This document shows, piece after piece, positions 46,596-56,639 of a stretch of 64,000 nucleotides of DNA (the first letter of the stretch is position 1; each line of letters starts with the position of its first letter). The position numbers and the translations under genes are program-made. Location of the stretch: the NCBI RefSeq assembly GCF_013155395.1, contig NZ_JABJWC010000016.1:1-64000 (forward strand), read 5' to 3'. The notes below the pieces were generated by a model. The model was not told the origin of the DNA, searched no databases, and saw only the letters and a program-made list of their open reading frames with translations. Origin of the DNA: Komagataeibacter melomenusus. Lineage in GTDB: Bacteria; Pseudomonadota; Alphaproteobacteria; Acetobacterales; Acetobacteraceae.

Positions 46596-47263
46596 TCACC
46601 CATGCCGACATCTGGCGCGCAATCGACCGCCTGGCCGCCGAGCGCGGACTGACCCCTTCAGGCCTGGCGCGGGCGGCGGGGCTGGACAGCACCACCTTCA
46701 ACCCCTCCAAGCGGATCACCCCCTCGGGCCGCCCGCGCTGGCCGGGCACCGAAAGCCTTGCCCGCACGCTCAGCGCCACCGGCATATCCTTCGAGGGGTT
46801 CAGCCGCCTGCTCGCGGGCCATGGCGACCCCGAGACAAGTAGCAAGGTGCACCATTCCCACCTCAAGATTGCCCTGTTCTCGCAACTCGCCCACCCCGAA
46901 CTCTTTGATGAAACCGGCCTGCCCGATGGCGAACGGTGGGAGAAATGGGACTATCACGGCATGGCGGACCATCATTCCTATGCCGTGCACATCGATAGTG
47001 ATGCAATGGAGCCGATTTTCCGCAAGAATGGCACGCTCATCATCTCGCCCACGGCGGCCATACGCGTGGGCGATCGCGTGCTGCTCCATACCGCGCAGGG
47101 CATGGCCTGCTGCGGGCATGTGGTCGAGCGCTGGCATGATGCGCCTGTCACCGCCCCGCTGCATGAACTCGTGCGCATCCGCGGCCTCGGTGCCATTGAC
47201 GGGCAGGAAATCATTCTCGATGGCACCACGCGCATCCATCGCATCACGATGGCGTGCATGTAG
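46592..47263 (+). CDS. HTH regulator with S24/LexA-like C-terminal domain lacking catalytic residues
   Basis: 223-residue protein. An N-terminal helix-turn-helix (AERGLTPSGLARAAGLDSTTFN, residues 17-40) is followed by an S24-type domain. The usual catalytic Ser-Met pair is replaced: in DSDAMEP (residues 135-141) an Ala (138) precedes Met instead of Ser. The expected Lys in the later strand is also not obvious. So it is a LexA/CI-type repressor that probably cannot self-cleave. The start overlaps the wHTH gene. COG2932-type regulators like this are common in alphaproteobacteria. Confidence 0.85.
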   Translation: MITHADIWRAIDRLAAERGLTPSGLARAAGLDSTTFNPSKRITPSGRPRWPGTESLARTLSATGISFEGFSRLLAGHGDPETSSKVHHSHLKIALFSQLAHPELFDETGLPDGERWEKWDYHGMADHHSYAVHIDSDAMEPIFRKNGTLIISPTAAIRVGDRVLLHTAQGMACCGHVVERWHDAPVTAPLHELVRIRGLGAIDGQEIILDGTTRIHRITMACM

Positions 47264-47351
47264 GCCCACGCGCAGCCCGACCCCGATATTTTCCTGCCTG
47301 GCATGACAGGTAGCGGCTGACTTTCATGCAATTTTACACTATGTCTCGCCC

Positions 47352-49157
47352 ATGACCGACACGCCCCTCTCCCTGATCCGCAATTTCTCGATCATCGCGC
47401 ATATCGACCATGGCAAATCGACCCTGGCCGACCGCCTGATCCAGGCCTGCGGCGCGCTGACACAGCGGGAAATGACCAATCAGGTTCTGGACAACATGGA
47501 TCTGGAACGTGAACGCGGCATCACCATCAAGGCCCAGACCGTCCGCCTGACCTACCCGGCGGAAGATGGCAAGACCTACGTGCTCAACCTCATGGACACG
47601 CCGGGCCATGTCGACTTTGCCTATGAGGTCAGCCGCTCGCTCGCAGCATGCGAGGGCTCGCTGCTCGTCGTCGATGCCTCGCAGGGGGTGGAGGCGCAGA
47701 CCCTGGCCAACGTGTACCAGGCCATTGACGCCAATCACGAGATCGTGCCGGTGCTCAACAAGGTTGACCTGCCCGCCGCCGACTGCCCGCGCGTCAAGGA
47801 GCAGATCGAGGAAGTGGTCGGCATCGACGCCGAGGATGCCGTCGAGGTCTCGGCCAAGACCGGGCTGAACATCGAGGCCGTGCTCGAAGCCCTCGTCAAG
47901 CGCCTGCCGCCCCCCACGGGTGACGCCGAAGCCCCGCTCAAGGCCCTGCTGGTTGATAGCTGGTACGACCCGTACCTGGGCGTCATCACGCTGGTGCGCG
48001 TGAAGGAAGGCCGGCTCAAGCGCGGCATGCGCATCCGCATGATGTCCTCTGGCGTGGTGCATCTTGTGGACCAGGTGGGCGTGTTCGCGCCGCGCATGAC
48101 CAACGTGGCCGAGCTTGGCCCGGGCGAGATCGGCTACATCAATGCCGCCATCAAGACCGTGGCCGACACCAATGTAGGCGACACCATTACCGATGACCGC
48201 CGCCCCGCCGAGACCCCGCTGGCAGGCTTCAAGCCTTCCATCCCGGTGGTGTGGTGCGGCATGTACCCCATCGTAGCCGATGATTTTGAAAAGCTGCGCG
48301 ACAGCCTGGCCAAGCTGCGGCTCAATGATGCCTCCTTCCATTACGAGGCCGAGACATCCGCCGCCCTTGGCTTTGGCTTCCGCTGCGGGTTCCTTGGCCT
48401 GCTGCACCTCGAGATCATCCAGGAGCGGCTGAGCCGCGAATTCGACCTCGACCTGATCGCGACCGCGCCTTCGGTGGTCTACAAGATGCAGTTGACCAAC
48501 GGCGAGACGGCGGAACTGCACAACCCCGCCGACATGCCCGACCTGTCGCTGATCGAGAAGATCGAGGAGCCGTGGATCAAGGCCACCATCATGGTGCCCG
48601 ATGAATATCTGGGTGCGGTGCTGACCCTGTGCAGCGAACGGCGCGGCGTGCAGGAGGACCTGACCTATGTGGGCAACCGCGCCATGGCGGTCTATCGCCT
48701 GCCGCTCAACGAGGTGGTGTTCGACTTCTATGACCGCCTGAAATCCGTCACCCGCGGCTATGCCAGCTTTGACTACCAGATGGATGGTTATGAGGAGAGC
48801 GACCTCGTGCGCATTTCCATCCTTGTCAACCAGGAGCCGGTGGATGCGCTGTCCTTCATCGCCCACCGCTCGGCCGCCGAGACGCGCGGGCGCTCCATCT
48901 GCGCCAAGCTCAAGGAACTGATTCCGCGTCAGTTGTTCAAGATCGCGGTGCAGGCCGCCATTGGCAGCCGCATCATCGCGCGCGAGACCATTGGCGCCAT
49001 GTCGAAGGATGTGACCGCCAAATGCTATGGCGGTGACATCTCGCGCAAGCGCAAGCTGCTGGAAAAGCAGAAGGAAGGCAAAAAGCGCATGCGCCAGTTC
49101 GGCAAGGTCGAGATCCCGCAGAGCGCCTTCCTCGCCGCCCTCAAGATGGACCAGTAA
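47352..49157 (+). CDS. lepA: Elongation factor 4, LepA
   Basis: 601-residue translational GTPase that back-translocates or remodels ribosomes. It begins [28 protein letters not shown] with the G1 motif, then [17 protein letters not shown] (G3) and LNKVDLP (G4). Domain order and length match LepA. The C-terminal LepA-specific domain includes [34 protein letters not shown] strong terminator follows. Confidence 0.97.
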   Translation: MTDTPLSLIRNFSIIAHIDHGKSTLADRLIQACGALTQREMTNQVLDNMDLERERGITIKAQTVRLTYPAEDGKTYVLNLMDTPGHVDFAYEVSRSLAACEGSLLVVDASQGVEAQTLANVYQAIDANHEIVPVLNKVDLPAADCPRVKEQIEEVVGIDAEDAVEVSAKTGLNIEAVLEALVKRLPPPTGDAEAPLKALLVDSWYDPYLGVITLVRVKEGRLKRGMRIRMMSSGVVHLVDQVGVFAPRMTNVAELGPGEIGYINAAIKTVADTNVGDTITDDRRPAETPLAGFKPSIPVVWCGMYPIVADDFEKLRDSLAKLRLNDASFHYEAETSAALGFGFRCGFLGLLHLEIIQERLSREFDLDLIATAPSVVYKMQLTNGETAELHNPADMPDLSLIEKIEEPWIKATIMVPDEYLGAVLTLCSERRGVQEDLTYVGNRAMAVYRLPLNEVVFDFYDRLKSVTRGYASFDYQMDGYEESDLVRISILVNQEPVDALSFIAHRSAAETRGRSICAKLKELIPRQLFKIAVQAAIGSRIIARETIGAMSKDVTAKCYGGDISRKRKLLEKQKEGKKRMRQFGKVEIPQSAFLAALKMDQ

Positions 49158-49161
49158 CCCC

Positions 49162-49217
49162 TGCCCCGACCGCCTGCCGCGCCGAATTGCGGCAGACGGT
49201 CAGGGCATGCCGTTTTT
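49162..49217 (+). terminator. Rho-independent terminator of lepA
   Basis: Large imperfect stem: TGCCC-GACCG-CTGCCGC against GCGGCAG-CGGTC-GGGCA (49162-49207), followed by TGCCGTTTTT. Directly after lepA. Confidence 0.7.
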
Positions 49218-49220
49218 CCC

Positions 49221-49248
49221 TTGCGCGGACGGAATTTGGTGATATGTT
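49221..49248 (+). promoter_or_regulatory. Candidate promoter of tRNA-Ser
   Basis: TTGCGC (49221-49226), 16-base spacer, TATGTT (49243-49248). It lies 54 bases upstream of the tRNA, consistent with a leader. Moderate match to sigma70. Confidence 0.4.
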
Positions 49249-49302
49249 CCGCACCCATCGGATACGGCCACCCCACGGGCGTGGCCAGTCTTCGATACGG
49301 CT

Positions 49303-49393
49303 GGAGAGATGGCCGAGCGGCTTAAGGCGCACGCTTGGAAAGCGTGTGTACGTTAATAGCGTACCGTGGGTTCGAATCCCACTCTCTCCGCCA
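49303..49393 (+). tRNA. tRNA-Ser (anticodon GGA)
   Basis: Class II tRNA with a long variable arm. The acceptor GGAGAGA pairs near the 3' end with TCTCTCC; the anticodon arm CACGC/GCGTG encloses TTGGAAA with GGA; the T-arm has GGTTCGAATCC. CCA is encoded at 49391-49393. The AT-rich island begins right after it. Confidence 0.97.
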
Positions 49394-49576
49394 TAATAAT
49401 ACCTTGAAATAGTTGGAAGTTCTCTTATCGCATCTCTACAATGCGATGGCGCTCCCCATAATATCACGGGGAATGGAATATCTTTTTTTTATAGGGCATG
49501 TGTGTTAATTGCGGGTTCAGCGTTATCTATCGAGAGGTGATAAAATTGTTCCGTAAATTAGAACGTGAACTATAGC

Positions 49577-49999
49577 ATGGCGACGTTGGATACCTGCCAT
49601 ACAGAAAAAGAAGAAATATCCCGGGATATAGGAGAATTCATACGATATTTCCTTTGCTCAGTGTTTTCGCTGGGTATCGATATCGGCTCCTTCAGTTTCG
49701 CGATCCATTTTCTAGGTATCCATTGGGCGTATGCTGCTGGTTTGGGATTCATTCTAGGTTCCATCACCGCCTACCTGGGTAGCATATTCTGGGTTTTCAA
49801 ATCGCGCAGGATGAAAACACACCAGAATAAAGAATTTTTTCTTTTCCTTATCATTGGCATATGCGGGTTGCTTCTGTGTGAGTTGACTCTATGGGTTGGT
49901 ATCAATCTAGAGGGGTTCCAACCAGAAATAACCCGGGTATTCGCCAGCATATTGACATTTATATTCAATTTTGTTGTCAGGAAAATCATCCTTTTTTAA
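49577..49999 (+). CDS. GtrA-family membrane protein
   Basis: 140-residue protein with four hydrophobic segments; GtrA-family proteins are thought to flip or transport undecaprenyl-linked sugars for surface polysaccharides. Motifs include EFIRYFLCSVFSLGIDIGSFSF, AAGLGFILGSITAYLGSIFWVF and the C-terminal FNFVVRKIILF. AT-rich relative to flanking genes. The start at 49577 is uncertain (GTG at 49565 also open, no clear SD). It begins the glycan island. Confidence 0.85.
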   Translation: MATLDTCHTEKEEISRDIGEFIRYFLCSVFSLGIDIGSFSFAIHFLGIHWAYAAGLGFILGSITAYLGSIFWVFKSRRMKTHQNKEFFLFLIIGICGLLLCELTLWVGINLEGFQPEITRVFASILTFIFNFVVRKIILF

Positions 50000-50029
50000 A
50001 TTATAACGTGATGGAAAGACGAAGAAGTT

Positions 50030-51574
50030 ATGAAGCAGGACGAAAAAGTTGTTGTTGTCGGTGCAGGCCCCGCAGGCCTGACGCTTGCCTATGAGCTTTT
50101 GAAAGCCGGATACAAAAACGTTGTTGTGTATGAATCCGATACGCAGGTCGGTGGCATCTCCAAAACTGTCAATCATAACGGCAACCGTATCGACATCGGT
50201 GGTCACCGGTTTTTCTCCAAATCCGAATGGGTGATGTCGTGGTGGGAGAATTTCCTGCCGGTCGTCGCTTCCCCCGGGCAATCGCTTTCCCTGAAATATC
50301 AGGGCAAGGAGCGGAGCCATGTCGTGCAGAATCCGGGCAGCGCTTCTGCCGATGATATCATGCTGGTTCGTTCGCGCCTTTCGCGCATTTATTATAACCA
50401 GTCGTTTTTCGACTACCCTCTCAAACTGACGCCTGAAAATCTGGCCAAGCTGGGCCTTAAGAAAACGGTCCTGTTTGGCCTGAGCTATGTCTGGTCGCAC
50501 CTGCACAAGATCACGCCGGAACTGACGCTTGAGGATTTTTTCATCAACCGTTTCGGGCGTAAGCTGTATCTGCAATTCTTCAAGGAATACACTGAGAAAG
50601 TCTGGGGTGTTCCGTGTTCGAGCATCAGTGCGGACTGGGGTGCGCAGCGCGTCAAGAGCCTGTCCATTGTCAGTGCCCTCATACATGCCGCCAAGACCGC
50701 ACTGGGCCTGGAAAAAGGCAAGAAGGTCCAGACATCGCTGATCGAACAGTTCATCTACCCCAAATTTGGCCCAGGCCAGATGTGGGAAGTTGTTGCCCGC
50801 GAGATCGAGGCCCTGGGTGGCAAGATCATGATGGAGCAGCAGGTTACCGGCATCAACATCAAGGACCAGAAGGTCGTGTCCGTTGATGTGATCGACAAGG
50901 AGAAGAAGCAGGAAACCGTTCCCTGCGATGTCATGGTTTCGACCATGCCGGTCAAGGATCTGGTTCAGGCATCAGCAAGTTACTGGCCCGAGACCATCCG
51001 CAAGGTTGCGCAGGATCTGCAATATCGCGACTTCATTACCGTTGGCCTGCTGTACAATGAGTCCGACATGCCGCGCCAGCTCAAGGATAACTGGATTTAT
51101 ATCCAGGAGCCGGGCGTGAATGTGGGCCGTGTCCAGATTTTCAATAACTGGAGCCCGTATCTGGTCAAGAAGCCGGGAACGGTGTGGCTGGGTCTGGAAT
51201 TCTTCTGCAAGGAAGGCGACAGGCTGTGGGAACTCAAGGATCAGGACATGATTGACCTGGCCTGCTTTGAAATGAAGAAGATTGGCCTCGTTTCCGCTGC
51301 CAAGGCTCAGGACAGCATCGTGGTGCATGTTCCCAAGGCCTATCCGGGTTATTTCGGGGAATCCTACAAGTCCTTTGGTGCTGTTCGTGAGGCGCTGGAT
51401 GCGGTTGACAACCTGTTCCTGATCGGGCGGAACGGCATGCATCGATACAACAACCAGGATCACTCGATGCTGACGGCCAAGGAAGCCGCGGATCAGATCA
51501 TCTCTGGCAAATATGACAAAGAAAAGATCTGGCAGATCAACATTGGTGACGATTACCACGAAGAGAAAAAATAA
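50030..51574 (+). CDS. FAD/NAD(P)-dependent oxidoreductase (PRK07208-like)
   Basis: 514-residue flavin amine-oxidase-fold protein. The N-terminal FAD-binding [29 protein letters not shown] and VGGISKTV, with ...[10 protein letters not shown], are clear; the C-terminal FAD site is [17 protein letters not shown]. It is related to the oxidoreductases often found beside GtrA and glycosyltransferases in polysaccharide loci; the reaction is unknown but modification of a lipid-linked sugar or its carrier is plausible. It follows gtrA by 30 bases. Confidence 0.85.
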   Translation: MKQDEKVVVVGAGPAGLTLAYELLKAGYKNVVVYESDTQVGGISKTVNHNGNRIDIGGHRFFSKSEWVMSWWENFLPVVASPGQSLSLKYQGKERSHVVQNPGSASADDIMLVRSRLSRIYYNQSFFDYPLKLTPENLAKLGLKKTVLFGLSYVWSHLHKITPELTLEDFFINRFGRKLYLQFFKEYTEKVWGVPCSSISADWGAQRVKSLSIVSALIHAAKTALGLEKGKKVQTSLIEQFIYPKFGPGQMWEVVAREIEALGGKIMMEQQVTGINIKDQKVVSVDVIDKEKKQETVPCDVMVSTMPVKDLVQASASYWPETIRKVAQDLQYRDFITVGLLYNESDMPRQLKDNWIYIQEPGVNVGRVQIFNNWSPYLVKKPGTVWLGLEFFCKEGDRLWELKDQDMIDLACFEMKKIGLVSAAKAQDSIVVHVPKAYPGYFGESYKSFGAVREALDAVDNLFLIGRNGMHRYNNQDHSMLTAKEAADQIISGKYDKEKIWQINIGDDYHEEKK

Positions 51575-51607
51575 ATATCCTCTAGGGTATTAATTTTGAA
51601 GTGCACT

Positions 51608-51638
51608 GAAGCCCACTATTATCAATATAGTGGGCTTC
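51608..51638 (+). terminator. Rho-independent terminator
   Basis: Twelve-base perfect stem GAAGCCCACTAT/ATAGTGGGCTTC with a seven-base loop, followed by ATTTCATAT. It ends the gtrA-oxidoreductase transcript and separates it from the next gene. Confidence 0.75.
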
Positions 51639-51656
51639 ATTTCATATAGAGTGCCA

Positions 51657-53480
51657 ATGAAAGACATGATCATGATAAAAGAAAACGTAGGTTCTTCCAA
51701 AAAAGATTTATTTTGGAATTGCATATTTCTTTTCATCTGGTCTTCTTTTTCAGTTTTTAATATCAGTCAACATCCTTTTTGGATGGATGAAGTTATAAAC
51801 TTAATATTCGGCATCGGTGCAGATGACATATACGGCATACATGGCAATGGCCATCCGGCAGTCTGGTTTTTATTATTAAGGTTCTTATATTCCATTTTTC
51901 ATAAAGTATGGGTACTGCCTCTAGCATCCTTTGCTGTTGCGTTTCTTTCAGTTTATCTTTTTCTGTTCAAATCACCATTCAGCAAGAAATTTAAATTAAT
52001 CTTCCTCTGCACCAATATGTGCATGTTTGAATACGTAGTTATGGCCCGAAACTACGGTATAAGCATGTTATTTATGTTTATAATCGCAACTATATACTCA
52101 AATGAAAAATTAAAACACAAGCTTACTGGCCCACTTCTATTCCTTTTATGTAATACAAACATACCATCTGCCTTGATATCTACGTCTTTTGTTGTTGGAA
52201 ATACGATTAGTTCCTTAAAAAAAGGGGGGATTTCTCTTACCAACAATATGAGATTCTGTATAAAATTATCTGTTTACAATTTTATCGGACTCGTGGTGTG
52301 TTTTTTAACGGTGTTTCCTACCTTTGATACGGCTGCCTATTTGTCTACTGAAAATTTCAGGAAAGCTGCAGTTGAAAATATAGGAAAAATATTCTTGGTA
52401 TCCAAGGCATTTAACTCGATTTCATATGCTCCCTATTCTGATCTTATTCCTGATCCTAAAAGCAAAATTGACCAGATAAACGACGCTTATAATCTTCCTC
52501 GCATAAATGGCGCACGGAATCTTTATATAGATTACCCGGAGTGCGTGAAAGAATATTCATCAAAACAAAAAACAAAAAACTGCTCTCTTTCTCATAAAGA
52601 AAAAATTGAGCACCTATGGCACAATATTATAAAGTCTATACTGACGATATTTACATCGATTATTATTTTTATGAGCGTTTTTTCTGTTTATGGCGACTTA
52701 ACTTTATTTATCTCTGCATTGATATCTCTATATGTTCTCGATGTTTTTTTTGTTTTCGGTTATTGGGGCATGTACCGCCATCATGCCTTATGGCTGGCAT
52801 TTATGGTTTCTGCGCTCTGGATATCCAGAAACAGCGTGAATACCTTTACTGAAAAGCAGATAAAAATTCGCAAATATGGATATTATTGCTTATGCATTCT
52901 CCTATCAATGCAGATATTCCCGGCATTTGCGAATATATTTGGAGGGTATTTTGGATATCCCACTTCAAACTCATATAAAGTTGCAAATATTATAAGCAAG
53001 GATCCGACCATGAGAGATTCTGCTATCATATCAACAAATGATCTTAATATCCCTGCATTACATTATTATCTGGATAACCCTACCTTTTACATATCACAAC
53101 GTAGGTTTGCCTTGATCTTCCCATTCTCATTAAGTGCTTTCAATTTTAATAGCCTGGATAACGTTCTGGATGATGCTGAAAAAATATCATATTGCAACAA
53201 TACTGGTGTGATCATCTTCTTATCTAAAAATTATGGTAGAATAGATGATGAAGAAATAAAAAAGCCTACAATATTTCGCTATCAGTACATGGATTTCTAT
53301 GTTGACAACAAGCAACTGTCTCGACTGTATGCAGAAACAACAAAGGTAGCATCATTCAATCGTACTCTTCTGGAAGAAGGCTATTCTATTTACAAATTAG
53401 ATAGATCCTCCGTCAAAAAACAATATAAGTGCACAGTAGAATACAAAATAAATAGGGATTATTTTAAATTAAACAAGTAA
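51657..53480 (+). CDS. Multi-pass membrane protein, GT-C-like (paralog 1)
   Basis: About 607-residue polytopic protein, very AT-rich codon use. The first loop has PFWMDEVINLIFGIG and GNGHPAVWFLLLRF, with an acidic DE pair typical of GT-C glycosyltransferases acting on lipid-linked sugars. About ten hydrophobic segments, then a soluble C-terminal region of about 150 residues. No named family is recognised confidently. Clear paralog of the gene at 54718. Start at 51657 lies after the terminator. Confidence 0.72.
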   Translation: MKDMIMIKENVGSSKKDLFWNCIFLFIWSSFSVFNISQHPFWMDEVINLIFGIGADDIYGIHGNGHPAVWFLLLRFLYSIFHKVWVLPLASFAVAFLSVYLFLFKSPFSKKFKLIFLCTNMCMFEYVVMARNYGISMLFMFIIATIYSNEKLKHKLTGPLLFLLCNTNIPSALISTSFVVGNTISSLKKGGISLTNNMRFCIKLSVYNFIGLVVCFLTVFPTFDTAAYLSTENFRKAAVENIGKIFLVSKAFNSISYAPYSDLIPDPKSKIDQINDAYNLPRINGARNLYIDYPECVKEYSSKQKTKNCSLSHKEKIEHLWHNIIKSILTIFTSIIIFMSVFSVYGDLTLFISALISLYVLDVFFVFGYWGMYRHHALWLAFMVSALWISRNSVNTFTEKQIKIRKYGYYCLCILLSMQIFPAFANIFGGYFGYPTSNSYKVANIISKDPTMRDSAIISTNDLNIPALHYYLDNPTFYISQRRFALIFPFSLSAFNFNSLDNVLDDAEKISYCNNTGVIIFLSKNYGRIDDEEIKKPTIFRYQYMDFYVDNKQLSRLYAETTKVASFNRTLLEEGYSIYKLDRSSVKKQYKCTVEYKINRDYFKLNK

Positions 53481-53554
53481 TCTTCTTATCTAAAACGAAT
53501 TTCGTAAAAAATACCACATCATCTGGATATATATTTACGATGCGTGGGATCTGA

Positions 53555-53707
53555 GTGAACGATGCACCTGCGCTTTTGCTGGTGTTGCCAGGTGAAATGA
53601 ACAAAGCCCTGGAAATGTATGGTGCGTCGATCATATCAGATAGCGACGCGCCAGAAATGCATAAGGCGATTGAAACAATGCTCGATATGATGCCCCCGAA
53701 AATATAA
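53555..53707 (+). pseudogene. Short ORF, possible decayed fragment of a glycosyltransferase or unknown gene
   Basis: A 50-codon open frame (ends PPKI) beginning GTG; the stretch PGEMNKALEMYGASIISDSDAPEMHKAIETMLDM loosely resembles the C-terminal part of GT4-type glycosyltransferases. Too short for a firm call. It may be chance. Confidence 0.25.
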
Positions 53708-53747
53708 TCATTTCAAAATAAAGTCCGATCGCGAAGGATACGGACGG

Positions 53748-54440
53748 ATGAAACACTGTCGCTTTACGCAAGAGCAGATCATAGGGTTCCTCAAAGGACA
53801 AGAATCTGGGCTGGAGGTCTCTGATCTTTGCTGCAAACACGGGGGCATAACGCAACCTTCTACAAATGAAGGACCTGCTATGGTGCTCGTACAGCACTGG
53901 AGCCTGTATTTTGCGTCGAACGCCCTGATCTGTGACTGCCGGTTTCGCATTCTGACCGTTATCGACGATTCCAGCCCAGAGAACCGCGAGCCAGTTGCTG
54001 ACACATCGCTGTCACACGGGACGTGTAGCGCGGGAACTGACGTCCCTGGTAGAGCAATATGGCAGACCTCTCATTATTATCAGTGATAGCAGAACGGAAT
54101 TTACATCCCATGCCATCCTGAAATAAGCCTACAAGGTATAGATCGAATGACACTATATTGCCCTGAAGAAATCGTAGTAGAACAGGTTTGTCAAAAAATT
54201 CAATGACCGGCTCAGGGATGAATGCCTTAACGAGACACTGTTCACGTCCCTGACGCATACCCACCAGTTTCTGGCTAACTGGCGAGGAGACTACGATACG
54301 GTGCGCCCACATTCCCTACTGGACGGTAGAGCATCGAATCAGGTTGCCAGATAAGGGTCTTGGGGGCACGTCATCGGATGGCGCAGACACTGGCAGTTCT
54401 GGTAGAACAGTATGAGAAACCTCTATAGACCCATAATTTG
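53748..54440 (+). mobile_element. Degenerate IS3-family transposase remnants
   Basis: OrfA-like start MKHCRFTQEQIIGFLKGQE, then a frameshift near ATFYK. OrfB-like pieces follow in several frames: FRILTVIDDSSPENREPVADTSLS; ELTSLVEQYGRPLIIISD and RDECLNETLFTSL...HQFLANWRGDYDTVRPHSLLDGR. A second copy of the LVEQYEKPL segment occurs at about 54390-54435. N-terminal OrfB is deleted. No intact transposase; terminal repeats not located. Confidence 0.8.
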
Positions 54441-54717
54441 ATTGATACGAAGCCGAGAAAACAGCATATAGCATGTTGTGTCATTGTTCTGGGAGCCTTT
54501 TTGAAAATTAGTAGAATGTTCAAAATCGATATCATATGGGGCATTTCATAGGTATGTGAGGATCAGTAAGGCGGAAAGGCTATCGTGCCATATCTGGTTC
54601 CAACTTTCCCATTTCCGGGCATATCTCAATTTTCAAAAAGTCTTTTATAGACATAAGTGTATGAATATATGTCAATACTTTTCTGTGGAAACGATAAAAA
54701 CAAACAAGGAATCAACC

Positions 54718-56454
54718 ATGAATAAAAAAATAAACGATTACAACAAATGTGTTATTCTATTTTTATTATGGATTTCATTTGTATGCTTCATGATTTTTAA
54801 TCATAAATTTTGGTTTGATGAAGTTGTTAATCTTGTCTATGGCATAGGTGCTGATCCCGTATATGGTATACATGGGAATGGTCATCCATCTATCTGGTTC
54901 TTATTTCTTAGATTTGGATATTATATATCTGGATCTTATATAGTACTACCTTTAATATCTTTTATTGTAGCCACAATTGCAATTTATATTTTAATTTTTA
55001 AATCGCCATTTGATTTTAAATATAAAGCCGTAATTTCATTTAGCGGATTTGCACTTTATGAATATGTTGTTATGGCACGAAACTATGGCATCAGCATGCT
55101 GCTTATGTTCATACTGGCCATAGTATTTTCAAATAAAAAGTATAGAAACACCTGGACTGGTGTAATATTATTATTGATAGAAAATACAAACGTACACTCT
55201 GTTATCTTGTGTTTTTCATTCTTTCTGGGATGGCTCATCAATGTCATTCAGGAAAAATCTATAAATAAACGCCATGATCTACGCGTACTATGTTTAAATG
55301 GCTCCGTTATGCTTGTCGGAGCTATAATTTGTTTTCTTACCATATACCCTCCTTTTGTAAAATCTGCCAACTCATTGGATGCAGACAACAGGCATATTAA
55401 AAATATAAAGAATATTGCCAATATCTCTACTCAATTTTACAATTCTTCTTATGCCCCCGTATTTGATTTCATTACAGAAATTTTTTATGAAAAAGAATAC
55501 AAGGATTTGTCACACATTATAAAAACAGACCATTTTGCAACAGACGAGGATTTTGAAGAAATAAATAAAAAATCAAGGCATATTCAGAGTTCTATTCTTA
55601 TATTTTTGCGAAATTTATCTAAGATATTATTTTCTATAATAATGTACTTCTCGCCATTATGCTTGATACGTTCTCGCGGATGGATGATATCTGCTTATGT
55701 TTCTCTTGTGATATTTGGTGTATTTTTCCAGTTTATTTATCCTGGTGGTTATCGACATCAAGCACTTTGGCTTGTTTTTGTTATCATGCTCCTCTGGATC
55801 GAGAAATGCACTCAAACAGATTCCAAGCCCGTTGCATTAAGCTTCAAGAAAGAACGTTTGCTTTCGATTGGTACTGTATCCTTTTTCATACTTTTGGTTT
55901 TCCAGGACATTAATGGATTGGTATTTTGTTATTGGGAAGAGTCTAACAAACCCAAAAGTCCTGCGGCAGACTTTTCTAAATTCATACTTTCTCATCCGGA
56001 ATGGCGCGATGGTATCATCCTTGATTCTCCCGACTATTTAAATGTACCTACATTTTACTATATAAAGAATAAACGTTTTCTATTATCACAAAATAGGTAT
56101 GGCATTGTCTCTCCATATGCTCCTATTGGCATTCATCACTATGATCTTGACTACGTGCTAGATGTAGCAGAAAAAATAAATTACTGTAACAACGTGCCTG
56201 TAATTATGATGTTTGAAAATGACTTTTATGGAGAGAAAGCTTTTTCAAACATAAACGGGAAAAAATATTTTAGGCTTAATAGAATATATTATTTTACGGC
56301 TGATCAAAATCAGGTTGATAGATTAAATAAAGAAGCCCGTGATGTTGCATTTTTCAAAAGTGGGCGGATGGAAAGTGGCTATACGGTGTATATAATGGAT
56401 AAATCCCCACGCGAATTTAACCAAGACGAGTGCAAAATATATAAATCACCATAA
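54718..56454 (+). CDS. Multi-pass membrane protein, GT-C-like (paralog 2)
   Basis: 578-residue AT-rich polytopic protein, paralog of the gene at 51657. It shares KFWFDEVVNLVYGIGADPVYGIHGNGHPSIWF with the first copy's HPFWMDEV, plus MARNYGISML. Both end in a soluble domain with an (A/A)EKI(N/S)YCNN block. An AAGGA precedes the ATG at 54718; upstream codons are probably not used. Probable role: sugar transfer to, or modification of, a surface glycan; not proven. Confidence 0.72.
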   Translation: MNKKINDYNKCVILFLLWISFVCFMIFNHKFWFDEVVNLVYGIGADPVYGIHGNGHPSIWFLFLRFGYYISGSYIVLPLISFIVATIAIYILIFKSPFDFKYKAVISFSGFALYEYVVMARNYGISMLLMFILAIVFSNKKYRNTWTGVILLLIENTNVHSVILCFSFFLGWLINVIQEKSINKRHDLRVLCLNGSVMLVGAIICFLTIYPPFVKSANSLDADNRHIKNIKNIANISTQFYNSSYAPVFDFITEIFYEKEYKDLSHIIKTDHFATDEDFEEINKKSRHIQSSILIFLRNLSKILFSIIMYFSPLCLIRSRGWMISAYVSLVIFGVFFQFIYPGGYRHQALWLVFVIMLLWIEKCTQTDSKPVALSFKKERLLSIGTVSFFILLVFQDINGLVFCYWEESNKPKSPAADFSKFILSHPEWRDGIILDSPDYLNVPTFYYIKNKRFLLSQNRYGIVSPYAPIGIHHYDLDYVLDVAEKINYCNNVPVIMMFENDFYGEKAFSNINGKKYFRLNRIYYFTADQNQVDRLNKEARDVAFFKSGRMESGYTVYIMDKSPREFNQDECKIYKSP

Positions 56455-56466
56455 GTTTTCAGAACA

Positions 56467-56510
56467 ATTAGAGCGATACTAATATTTTTTATTATCGCTC
56501 TAATTTTATT
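56467..56510 (+). terminator. Rho-independent terminator of paralog 2
   Basis: Perfect 12-base stem ATTAGAGCGATA/TATCGCTCTAAT with a loop of about 14, followed by TTTATTT. Confidence 0.8.
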
Positions 56511-56639
56511 TCAGTAATATATAAATAACACTGATTTACATAGTAACTTCCATGCACTTTCACGATGCTATCGAGAAAGGGAATAAACAGACTACCAGTG
56601 CTGAGTAGTGAATGAAAAAAGTTCTGCAACCAATTCCTA

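Noticed and set aside
47334-48866. Long minus-strand frame opposite lepA
   Set aside because: lepA is unmistakable; the opposite frame is His/Asp-rich shadow.
49187-49396. Short plus-strand frame running through tRNA-Ser
   Set aside because: It is the tRNA and its leader; not coding.
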